Made by a program: the position numbers and the translations under genes. Positions 56,700 through 64,000 of a DNA stretch of 64,000 nt are shown in pieces. Under the pieces are notes generated by a model, which was not told the origin of the DNA, did not search any database, and saw nothing but the letters and a program-made list of their open reading frames with translations. Origin of the DNA: JANSWY01 sp965243755 (GTDB lineage: Bacteria; Bacteroidota; Bacteroidia; Cytophagales; Cyclobacteriaceae); contig CBDEVW010000002.1 of the NCBI GenBank assembly GCA_965243755.1, positions 124,001 to 188,000 on the forward strand, read 5' to 3'. Numbering within the stretch: the stretch's first letter is position 1; each line of letters starts with the position of its first letter.

Positions 56700-59600
56700 A
56701 TGAAAAAACATTTTTTAATTCCTCTTCTAATTCTATTTGGCTCAATTTGTTATGGTCAGGATATCCACTGGAAAAACTTAAGTGAGAGGAATAATGACAA
56801 TATCTTTCGGGCTATATCAGTTAATGAAGTTGATTTATCTTACCTCCTCTCAAATGATGATCAATTAAGCATTGAGCTGCCCTTGCCTGACGGATCGTCT
56901 CAGGAATTTATTTTAACCCCATCCAGGCTATTGTCTCCAGGACTTGCTAAAAAATTTCCGGGAATCAAGACCTTCAATGCAATTTCAAAAGACGGCCGAT
57001 CAAAAGGAAAAATCGATTATTCTGCCTCTAAGGGTTTTCACGCCATGATTTTTACAGATCAGGGAACAGTGTTCATTGATCCAAACAACCACAGAAACTA
57101 TACCCATTACAATTCCTATTTTAGGGAAGAATATAAATCTAAACTGAAAGCACCGGACTTTTTAGAGGAAGAGGTAATACGTTATCAATTGAATGATACT
57201 AAAAAGAAAATTGACAACAATAACCAAAGAGCTGCTTCTGGTGCCGAATTGAGAAAATATCGCCTTGCAGTTTCTGCTGACAATGAATATTCGGCGTTTC
57301 ATGGTGATACGAAGGAAGAGGTAATGGCGGCCATTGTCACGACCATGAATAGAGTTACCGGAATTTACGAATTAGATGTTGCGGTCACTTTTGAGCTCAT
57401 AGAAAACAATGACCTGCTCATTTTTCTTGATCCGGAAACGGACCCTTTCAATGGTGCAAGCGCATCATCTGCACTTAGCATAAACCAATTTCAAACAGAC
57501 AGTATCATTGGAAGCGCCAATTATGATATTGGCCATATTTTTACTACCGGTTCTGGCGGTCTTGCGGGATTAGGAGTAGTGTGTTCAACAACAAGGAAAG
57601 CTCAGGGAACAACCGGAACCAACAATCCTGTGGGGGATCCCTTTGACGTGGATTATGTGGCCCATGAAATTGGACACCAATTTGGAGGAAATCACACTTT
57701 CAATGGATCGTCTGGAAGTTGTTCTGGTGGAAACAGAAATAGCAGCACTGCATACGAACCTGGATCAGGTACAACCATTATGGCCTATGCCGGAATTTGC
57801 AGTCCTCAAAACATTCAAGGTAACAGTGATGCCTTTTTTCATGCTGCAAGTATTGAAGAAATAGTAAGGTACACAACAGTTGATGAAGGTAATACCTGTC
57901 CTGTTATCACAGCTTCTGGAAATACTCCCCCTGTTGCATCAGTTCCTGAAGGTGGATTTTCAATTCCCGTTAACACTCCTTTTATATTAGAGGGTAATGC
58001 CACTGATGCTGATGGAGATAATTTGACGTATTCATGGGAGCAATGGGATTTAGGACCGACTGGCCACCCAAATGAACCCGTAGGTAATGCCCCTTTATTT
58101 AGAGCATTTTTACCCTCAGGTTCTCCAATAAGGCAATTCCCCCAAAGTTCTGACCTACTTTCGGGCTCGCAAACATTGGGTGAAATCCTTCCTGGATATA
58201 GCCGTGAATTAAATTTTCGTTTTGTAGTCAGGGATAATAATTTGTCAGCGGGCGGAGTAGATACAAAAGACATTTCCTTTAATGTCTCCGCAGATGCTGG
58301 TCCATTTGTAGTTACTTCACAAACCACCAATGAAACCTTACTGGGAGGGTCTCAGATAACAGTAGAGTGGGATGTGGCCAACACAGACTTACCTCCCGTA
58401 AACTGCGATGCGGTGAATATATATTTGTCAAATGATGGAGGTCAGAGCTTCCCTATTTTATTGCGGTCAAATACAGCAAATGACGGCACAGAAAATATCC
58501 AGTTGCCAATAGATGCAGTGAGTGAAGCAAGGATAAAGGTAGAAGCGGCAAACAACATTTTCTTTAATGTGAATTCCTCTAATTTCGTCATTGAAGAACC
58601 AACCGAACCAGATTTTGTAATTGATGTAGCTGAAACTACCATAACAGTTTGTAACCCTAATGATGCTATATTCGACTTTACCACTCAAGGTGTATTAGAT
58701 TTTTCCGGAGACATTACCTGGTCTGTCAGTGGGTTACCTTCAGCATTGAATTCATCGTTGAGTAACGCTACATCGCCTGTAGGGTCAAATGAAACACTTA
58801 CAATTTCTGACATTGCCAACGCAAGCACTGAATCTGTCAGCTTTCAATTGACTGGTACCTCCGGCTCTTTATCTCACTCCGTAGATCTAACAGTTAATAT
58901 TATTAGTGATTTCACGTCGGATGTTTCTTTGTCTTCACCAGGAAATGGCATTACCAATGTCTCGACAAGGCCAAATTTAATTTGGGAAGCTTTGGAAGGT
59001 GCAGACTACTATAGTCTCCAGGTTGCAGGATCTTCTGATTTTTCTTCTCCACTAATTGATGTTACAAACCTAAATGACACCTCTTTTATGGTGCAAGAAA
59101 GATTGCAACCCATCACCGAATACTTTTGGAGAGTAAAAGCATTTAAAGGATGCGACCATACGACTGATTATACAACATCAAGTTTCACAACAGGTGATGA
59201 AAAGATTCTTGACTTATATGAGGATCAATTGGACATTACTATTTCAAGCAGTGGCACTCCAACCGTGACATCAAAATTCACCTTTGACCAAACATTTGAA
59301 ATTATAGATGTAAATGTTGTTGGACTTGACATTACGCATTCTTGGATATCCGATCTTACTGTGACTTTGCAGGACCCCTCTGGATATGAGGTAGTACTAT
59401 TCGATGCAATTTGTGATGACCAGGACAATATTTTAATCAATCTTGACGATGATGCTGAGACAGGTACTTTACCATGCCCTCCAGTAGATAGCTTGACCTT
59501 CCGGCCCGAAGGTGCACTTTCTTCACTGATCGGTAATTCGACAAGAGGTAACTGGATACTTAGGGTTACAGATAATGTGAATCAGGATGGTGGAAGCATT

Positions 59601-60149
59601 AATGCATGGGGACTTGAAATATTGTACAAATTACCGGAAGTTCCAATGGCGCCATCAGATCTTGAAATTGTGGCCGCTGGTTCATTTATCGAAATGAGAT
59701 GGACCGATAACTCCAATCTTGAGGATGGGTTTGTCTTACAGCGATCAAGTGATCTTGAAAATTGGGAGACATTAGATTCATTAGAGGCCAATATTACCGG
59801 ATTCACTGACCTTCGCCCTCTTTCGACTACCAGCCATTATCGTGTTTCAGCGTTTAATGTAACTGGTAATTCAGGGTATTCCGAGCCAGTATCAAATGTA
59901 GTAACCTCGGCTATCGATTATTCTAACCAAATTAAAATTGCTCCTAATCCAGGAACAGACTTTATCAGAATAATGAATAATACGGGTTATCATGTTTCTG
60001 AAATAAGTCTACTCGATCTTAGTGGCAAAGAAGTCATTCGATCTCAATCAACAACAACAATTGATACATCACAAATCACAGGAGGCATTTACCTCGTACG
60101 AATGAGGGTTCAGGGTCAGCCTGTCACCATTCGATGGGTTAAGAAATAA
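56700..60149 (+). CDS. Secreted reprolysin-like zinc metalloprotease with P domain and T9SS signal
   Basis: 1,149 aa from MKKHFLIPLLILFGSICYGQ (in-frame ATGs at 56688 and 56691 add only four or three residues). Residues about 20-180 are a propeptide. The catalytic domain (about 185-395) contains VAHEIGHQFGGNHTF, the HExxHxxGxxH zinc site of metzincins (H322, H326, H332), and a Met-turn candidate TTIMAYAGIC. Ig/cadherin-like and FN3-like beta domains follow (about 405-830), then a proprotein-convertase-type P domain (about 835-980, with LVTL..PSG and GNWILRVTDNVNQDGG), an FN3 domain (about 985-1065) and the T9SS sorting domain (from IKIAPNPGTDFIRI, about 1080-1149). It is predicted to act outside the cell on proteins. 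A hairpin terminator follows. Confidence 0.92.
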   Translation: MKKHFLIPLLILFGSICYGQDIHWKNLSERNNDNIFRAISVNEVDLSYLLSNDDQLSIELPLPDGSSQEFILTPSRLLSPGLAKKFPGIKTFNAISKDGRSKGKIDYSASKGFHAMIFTDQGTVFIDPNNHRNYTHYNSYFREEYKSKLKAPDFLEEEVIRYQLNDTKKKIDNNNQRAASGAELRKYRLAVSADNEYSAFHGDTKEEVMAAIVTTMNRVTGIYELDVAVTFELIENNDLLIFLDPETDPFNGASASSALSINQFQTDSIIGSANYDIGHIFTTGSGGLAGLGVVCSTTRKAQGTTGTNNPVGDPFDVDYVAHEIGHQFGGNHTFNGSSGSCSGGNRNSSTAYEPGSGTTIMAYAGICSPQNIQGNSDAFFHAASIEEIVRYTTVDEGNTCPVITASGNTPPVASVPEGGFSIPVNTPFILEGNATDADGDNLTYSWEQWDLGPTGHPNEPVGNAPLFRAFLPSGSPIRQFPQSSDLLSGSQTLGEILPGYSRELNFRFVVRDNNLSAGGVDTKDISFNVSADAGPFVVTSQTTNETLLGGSQITVEWDVANTDLPPVNCDAVNIYLSNDGGQSFPILLRSNTANDGTENIQLPIDAVSEARIKVEAANNIFFNVNSSNFVIEEPTEPDFVIDVAETTITVCNPNDAIFDFTTQGVLDFSGDITWSVSGLPSALNSSLSNATSPVGSNETLTISDIANASTESVSFQLTGTSGSLSHSVDLTVNIISDFTSDVSLSSPGNGITNVSTRPNLIWEALEGADYYSLQVAGSSDFSSPLIDVTNLNDTSFMVQERLQPITEYFWRVKAFKGCDHTTDYTTSSFTTGDEKILDLYEDQLDITISSSGTPTVTSKFTFDQTFEIIDVNVVGLDITHSWISDLTVTLQDPSGYEVVLFDAICDDQDNILINLDDDAETGTLPCPPVDSLTFRPEGALSSLIGNSTRGNWILRVTDNVNQDGGSINAWGLEILYKLPEVPMAPSDLEIVAAGSFIEMRWTDNSNLEDGFVLQRSSDLENWETLDSLEANITGFTDLRPLSTTSHYRVSAFNVTGNSGYSEPVSNVVTSAIDYSNQIKIAPNPGTDFIRIMNNTGYHVSEISLLDLSGKEVIRSQSTTTIDTSQITGGIYLVRMRVQGQPVTIRWVKK

Positions 60150-60174
60150 CCTCTGTTTTACGATTAGATCATAA

Positions 60175-60207
60175 AGAGGGTGTCTTAAAGGACACCTTCT
60201 TTTTTTT
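60175..60207. terminator. Rho-independent terminator between convergent genes
   Basis: GGTGTC (60179-60184), a 6-nt loop and GACACC (60191-60196), then TTC and a T run to 60207. The A-rich left flank allows some termination from the bestrophin side too. Confidence 0.82.
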
Positions 60208-60232
60208 AGGAAATTGCTTTTGGGGAGCGCAT

Positions 60233-61126
60233 TTATGCCTCCACCTTTTCCCTCTTTACAGATAAAATTTCATTGATGTTTCTGCGAATTTTGACGGAGA
60301 GCTCATTTAATGGCAAGTCATTAACATCAGTTCCAAAAGGGTCTTCAATTTCCTCGGATATCAATTCAATACTTACCAAAAAATAAAAGGCAAACAGCAC
60401 CAAAGGAATGGTCCAGTATTCAATGGCACTAACAAATCCTATGGGCAATGTAATGGCATAAAGGAATAAAAACTTCTTGATAAACATTGAATAACTATAC
60501 GGAATAGGGGTTGACTTAATCCGCTCACAAGCTCCTACAATGTCCGTAAAACTTTTTATCTCTTTATCAATCAGGAAAAACTGATCTGCAGTAATTACCT
60601 CTTCTTTTCTAAGTTTAGCAAGCCTTTGGTACATCAGCTTATTGATCACATTTGGTCTGTGCTTACTCTTAATGATTTGTTCCTTGTATTCATCTTTTAC
60701 AAAATCCATCTCACCTACCAAAATACTATCTCTAAGGTGCTCCTTAATAGCAACAACCACGTTTCCAATCATTTTTCGAAAGAAATCCCTGTCCTCTACA
60801 TGAGATTCAGGAAGGAACGCATTAAGCTTCATGCTAAGATTACGAGTATCGTTCACCAGTTGTCCCCACTGTTTTCTTCCTTCCCACCATCGGTCGTAAG
60901 CGGTATTGGTTCTCAACACCAGGAACAGTCCAAGGACCACCCCCAGAATAGAATGCACGGCAGGACTTCCACTGAAATCAAGCTCAAACGCATCCAATAC
61001 TAAAAAGCAAAACAAGGCCGTAGAACTACCGATGAATAAAATCAGCGGTAATAGTGATTTCATCACATGCCTACTGTACACATCAAAAATGAGTGAAAAC
61101 CACGATTTTGGATTATATTGAATCAT
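60233..61126 (-). CDS. Bestrophin-family anion channel
   Basis: 297-aa inner-membrane protein of the bestrophin (UPF0187) family, which forms pentameric anion channels in structurally studied homologues. Seen: the SWFSLIFDVYSRHVMKSLLP N-terminal segment leading to TM1, LGLFLVLRTNTAYDRWWEGRKQWG (the signature R-T-N-x-A-Y-x-R-W-W-E-G; conserved part quoted: RTNTAYDRWWEGRKQWG), and a late PIGFVSAIEYWTIPLV helix. It ends with the EEIEDPFGTDVNDLPL motif, conserved in the family. Ion selectivity cannot be read from sequence. It lies 62 bp downstream of the GH3 gene on the same strand and may have its own promoter. Confidence 0.92.
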   Translation of the reverse strand: MIQYNPKSWFSLIFDVYSRHVMKSLLPLILFIGSSTALFCFLVLDAFELDFSGSPAVHSILGVVLGLFLVLRTNTAYDRWWEGRKQWGQLVNDTRNLSMKLNAFLPESHVEDRDFFRKMIGNVVVAIKEHLRDSILVGEMDFVKDEYKEQIIKSKHRPNVINKLMYQRLAKLRKEEVITADQFFLIDKEIKSFTDIVGACERIKSTPIPYSYSMFIKKFLFLYAITLPIGFVSAIEYWTIPLVLFAFYFLVSIELISEEIEDPFGTDVNDLPLNELSVKIRRNINEILSVKREKVEA

Positions 61127-61164
61127 ATTAGTGCAACTTGCTCAGTTAAGGATTTTTAAGATAA

Positions 61165-61172
61165 CAAATCTA
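61165..61172 (-). promoter_or_regulatory. Possible -7 element for the bestrophin gene
   Basis: Minus-strand TAGATTTG matches TAnnTTTG exactly, 38 bp upstream of the start at 61126. No clear -33 TTTG is seen at the right distance, which would fall in the 3' end of the GH3 gene. Confidence 0.3.
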
Positions 61173-61188
61173 AGTTAAGCCTTTAGCT

Positions 61189-62337
61189 TTATAAAAGTCT
61201 TTTTTGAAGTTCTTCTAAATAATTACTCTTCAGAATACCCAAATCACCTTTCATTTTCATGATCCTTTGGTAAGATGCATCAATCCTTTCTTCTGAAATT
61301 TCTCCGGTACTCACCAATTTTTTGATCATTCCATGTAAGTCTTTGACCGTAACATTTTCGTATCCTGGAACATTATTAGCGAACATAAGTACATCAACAC
61401 CTGCCTCGATAGCAAGTTTAACTGCATTCTCAAACCCATAATGATCACTGATTGCCATCATTTGCATGTCATCTGAAAATACAACACCATCATATCCCAT
61501 GAAACTTCTTAATATCCCCTGAACCACTTTTTTGGACAATGTTGCAGGGTATTTGTTATGGTCCAGATTAGCATTCACTATATGAGCTGTCATCACAGCA
61601 TCAATCATCCCGGAATCCAAAAGCATTTTGTACGGGAGCAGTTCCTCAAATCTCCAGTAATTGGTGACATCAGCAATGCCTAAATGAGTATCGCTTTTGG
61701 AACTTCCATGCCCGGGAAAATGCTTCAATACGGTTCCAATACCCATTAATCTGTGTTGCTTGATCATTTCTGTAGCCAGAGCAGATACTTTCTCTGGGTC
61801 CAATCCGTAGCTTCGCTCTACTCTGGCAATCACCGGATTATCAGGATTGACAGCCAAGTCCACATCGGGCGCATAATTGAGGTTGATACCCACTTCATAC
61901 ATATTGCTCACAATGTTTCCAGCATAGTGCCTAACAGAATCCAAATCGTCGAACCGAGCCATTTTTTCCGCCGAAAGGGTTGGCAAAAAACCGTACTTTG
62001 TTTTAAGTCGGTTGACTCTTCCTCCCTCCTCATCTATGCTTATGAACAATGGTACCGCAGACTTTTTTTGATAATTGAACACCAGGTTTTTCAAGGCATT
62101 TTTAGGATCTCTTCGATAGATGTTTTTCTCATAAAGAACAATGCCTCCAACGTACCCCTGCTCTAAATAGCGGACCAATTGGTCGGTAGAATCATACTGA
62201 TCGATTGATCCTATGCCAATCATCACCATTTGACCAATCTTGATATCCAGACTGTCTATTTCTTGTGCTAATGTTACCCTTCCCAAAAGCACGACTGTGA
62301 TAAATATTAAAATCCTACTGCTCATACTGTTCAACAT
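61189..62337 (-). CDS. Secreted glycoside hydrolase family 3 (NagZ-like beta-N-acetylhexosaminidase)
   Basis: 382 aa. A signal peptide (from ATG 62325, MSSRILIFITVVLLGRVTLAQ, or ATG 62337 with four more residues) directs it to the periplasm or beyond. The GH3 N-terminal TIM barrel is visible: FISIDEEGGRVNRL, VLKHFPGHGSSKSDTHLG, which holds the His/Asp general acid dyad of the NagZ subgroup, and GVVFSDDMQMMAIS with nucleophile D289. There is no second GH3 domain, as expected for NagZ-like enzymes, which cleave GlcNAc from anhydromuramyl peptides. Its start overlaps the stop of the D-threonine-aldolase-family gene by 7 bp. A peptidoglycan-recycling or glycan-degrading role is inferred from the subgroup. 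Confidence 0.9.
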   Translation of the reverse strand: MLNSMSSRILIFITVVLLGRVTLAQEIDSLDIKIGQMVMIGIGSIDQYDSTDQLVRYLEQGYVGGIVLYEKNIYRRDPKNALKNLVFNYQKKSAVPLFISIDEEGGRVNRLKTKYGFLPTLSAEKMARFDDLDSVRHYAGNIVSNMYEVGINLNYAPDVDLAVNPDNPVIARVERSYGLDPEKVSALATEMIKQHRLMGIGTVLKHFPGHGSSKSDTHLGIADVTNYWRFEELLPYKMLLDSGMIDAVMTAHIVNANLDHNKYPATLSKKVVQGILRSFMGYDGVVFSDDMQMMAISDHYGFENAVKLAIEAGVDVLMFANNVPGYENVTVKDLHGMIKKLVSTGEISEERIDASYQRIMKMKGDLGILKSNYLEELQKRLL

Positions 62338-63416
62338 TTTGGCATTTGTTCAATTTTGGTGCCTCCCAAAGTTATATAGGAACCCATCAAGTTAGCGGTA
62401 AGGCAGGAATGAATTGGAATAATTCCAATAACATCTCCAATATGCAAACTATCCCAGATGCTCATATCATTTACTTTAAGTACACCGTGTTCCTGTGAAA
62501 GCCTCGTGAGGTAACAATTTTGCTCCATCAACTCCCAGCCATTTTCATGGAGTGTTACCATCTGCCCATATGATCTCTGGCCATTAATCTCAATGAAATC
62601 TTTCGAAAAGTGCACCGCACCACCATGGATTATTATTTCTTCCCTCGTTTTGTGTTTGGCCACTATTGGTGTAGCCATGCAAACTGCAATATTATCAAAA
62701 CTGCAACTTGAAATGTTATATTGCATCCAGTCATAAAATATGAAGTTACCAGGTCGAACCTCATCAATACCAGAAAAATCCTCCACAACACTACATGTGG
62801 GAGTATCTCCAAAGGAAATTAGTGGGTCAAACGGGTGATACTTCTCCTTTAAAATTTGCAGCTTGGAAGTGGTCTCTTTGTAAACCTGTCTAATTTCATC
62901 ATTGTTTCTGCAGCCATACGAATGCCCTGCGTGTGCCAGAAATCCTTTGAATAAAAGTTTTCCCTCAGTTTTTATCAATGAATTGAAGTCAGTTGTTACG
63001 GGTAATCCTGTTCTGTTGGTACCAATATCAACCTTGATAAAGTAGTTGACGGTATTCTCAATATGCTGACTCACAAAGTTTAAAGTCTCTTCATCTTCCA
63101 ATACCAGATTGATTTTGCAATTTTTTGCTAAATCATTAATCACCGGAAGCTCCAGTCTGTTGAAAGGAAATGCAATGGTGATATCTTCCCAACCATTTGC
63201 TGCAAAATATTCTGCCATTGCTACTGAAGAAACAGTGCATGAGTTAACCCCATAAGCGCTGTACCAAGCTCCTATAGTCGCTGAAAAATGTGTTTTGAAG
63301 TGAGGCCTGAATGCTGTTCCGCTTTTTTGGGCTTTTTGGGCCATTTGCTCAATGTTTGCTTTCGCTATATCCTCATTGAGCAGTAGTGTCGGCCTTGTGA
63401 TGGGCATACTTTTCAA
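62331..63416 (-). CDS. D-threonine-aldolase-family PLP enzyme (DSD1-like, fold type III)
   Basis: 361 aa. The alanine-racemase-like N-terminal barrel has the PLP lysine in FRPHFKTHFSATIGAW (about residue 41). GFLAHAGHSYG is a conserved loop. The C-terminal beta domain includes IIHGGAVHFSKDF, whose His and a downstream acidic residue are metal ligands in D-threonine aldolase and D-serine dehydratase (DSD1). The family cleaves or dehydrates D-3-hydroxy-amino acids; exact substrate unknown. It overlaps the upstream ceramidase-like gene by 44 bp and the downstream GH3 gene by 7 bp, so the three are translated from one transcript. ATG 63407 is an alternative start. Confidence 0.88.
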   Translation of the reverse strand: MKSMPITRPTLLLNEDIAKANIEQMAQKAQKSGTAFRPHFKTHFSATIGAWYSAYGVNSCTVSSVAMAEYFAANGWEDITIAFPFNRLELPVINDLAKNCKINLVLEDEETLNFVSQHIENTVNYFIKVDIGTNRTGLPVTTDFNSLIKTEGKLLFKGFLAHAGHSYGCRNNDEIRQVYKETTSKLQILKEKYHPFDPLISFGDTPTCSVVEDFSGIDEVRPGNFIFYDWMQYNISSCSFDNIAVCMATPIVAKHKTREEIIIHGGAVHFSKDFIEINGQRSYGQMVTLHENGWELMEQNCYLTRLSQEHGVLKVNDMSIWDSLHIGDVIGIIPIHSCLTANLMGSYITLGGTKIEQMPKC

Positions 63417-64000
63417 TAATCTTTTCTGTAAGTTGAGTTAACACTTTTCCATTTCCCGGACCATACCAATTCATGGTCCTGGTTTCGTATTTAGGCAAGT
63501 CGTACCATTCATCCCTGGTGAAGTAGCCCGCATAGTTGCCATTAAAACTAGTGATAATCAAATTAATGTTGTGATATTCTGCCACTGAATCCAGTTGATG
63601 CACCAATTCACCAGAAAAATCTCCAGGCATACCAATCAATAAGTTGTTTCCAATCAATAAAGAGCGAATCTCCAGGGAGCCCTCTGGGCGAAACAACTGA
63701 TTAAATACCCATGGTCTCAAGCTTAAATACTCACTTATTCTAACCTGAGGTTCTCCCAGATTAACTGGCATATTAAACATTCCTATATCTTTTACATGCT
63801 CACACTTTATTATGTTTGATAACAGGTTTGTTTGTGTTGTGAAGTGATCGGATACATAATTGATAATTTCATAACCTGATTTTCCAGGCGCATCAATGGA
63901 CATACTACCAACAGCACCAGCTGTGAACATAACAAAGTCAATGGTGGAGTCTTGTTCCAGGTTATTGGCGATTGCCCCCGGATAGTCTGCTGACAGGTCA
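63373..64000 (-). CDS. Neutral/alkaline ceramidase-like protein, C-terminal part only
   Basis: The frame stays open to the right edge, so the gene continues outside; at least 208 aa are seen. DLSADYPGAIANNLEQ followed by FVMFTAGAVGSMS matches the SADYPG...F.NGAAGS region of the neutral-ceramidase (N-acylsphingosine amidohydrolase) N-terminal catalytic domain. SLLIGNNLLIGMPGDFSGELV and FNGNYAGYFTRDEWYDLPKYE also fit that family, which hydrolyses the amide of ceramides with a zinc ion. In Bacteroidota, many members are annotated 'neutral/alkaline non-lysosomal ceramidase'. The catalytic zinc ligands and N-terminus are off-window. The 3' end overlaps the PLP-enzyme gene by 44 bp. Confidence 0.8.
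   Translation of the reverse strand, partial: DLSADYPGAIANNLEQDSTIDFVMFTAGAVGSMSIDAPGKSGYEIINYVSDHFTTQTNLLSNIIKCEHVKDIGMFNMPVNLGEPQVRISEYLSLRPWVFNQLFRPEGSLEIRSLLIGNNLLIGMPGDFSGELVHQLDSVAEYHNINLIITSFNGNYAGYFTRDEWYDLPKYETRTMNWYGPGNGKVLTQLTEKIIEKYAHHKADTTAQ

Overview
The window looks like chromosome of a free-living, probably marine member of the Bacteroidota, most likely Cytophagales. Evidence: four proteins end in type IX secretion (T9SS) C-terminal sorting domains with the 'YPNPA'-type start; start sites are often preceded by the Bacteroidota -33 TTTG / -7 TAnnTTTG promoter rather than a Shine-Dalgarno sequence; a bacillithiol-system protein (YtxJ) is present; and the gene pairs glyA-tatC-rpiB and rbfA-LolE-like permease sit together. 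Genus cannot be assigned from sequence reading alone. No tRNA, rRNA, transposase, integrase or CRISPR array was seen, and no gene-free stretch exceeds about 300 bp.

Layout. 1-9.3 kb is housekeeping: the 5' part of a chorismate mutase/prephenate dehydratase gene (minus), then glyA, tatC, rpiB, a polytopic membrane protein (minus), rbfA, an FtsX/LolE-type permease and a large SNF2 helicase. 9.3-16 kb and 22-43.6 kb hold a family of huge secreted surface proteins on the minus strand: an 1,809-aa protein with an upstream short beta-helix paralogue, an 848-aa protein with an upstream 2,016-aa fibre-like protein, and a 4,248-aa protein with eight LamG-like domains. The 1,809-, 848- and 4,248-aa proteins share one C-terminal cassette (LRR, Ig-like domain, a Cna-B-like domain, a module with an unusually conserved arginine-rich block, then the T9SS signal). 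Between these two blocks (16-22 kb) lie a retropepsin-like/PDZ protease, a small biosynthetic locus (FAD-dependent oxidoreductase, UbiA prenyltransferase, type III polyketide synthase, SAM methyltransferase) and a nitroreductase.

43.9-64 kb: a secreted TPR-CHAT protein with an RG-rich insert, DinB-like protein, polA, a threonine/serine dehydratase, a secreted unknown, a GreA/GreB-like protein, a basic secreted protein built from 16 'PRFS'-type motifs, YtxJ, a small probable outer-membrane protein, lipA, a T9SS-exported reprolysin-like metalloprotease with a P domain, a bestrophin, and an overlapping minus-strand operon of a neutral-ceramidase-like protein (cut by the right edge), a D-threonine-aldolase-family PLP enzyme and a secreted GH3 glycosidase.

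The most promising candidates for undescribed biology are the type III PKS/UbiA locus, the shared arginine-rich module of the three giant exported proteins and the way two of them are paired with sorting-signal-less partners, and the PRFS-repeat protein. The 159-bp repeat array of the fibre protein contains two copies that are identical base for base, so it has duplicated recently.
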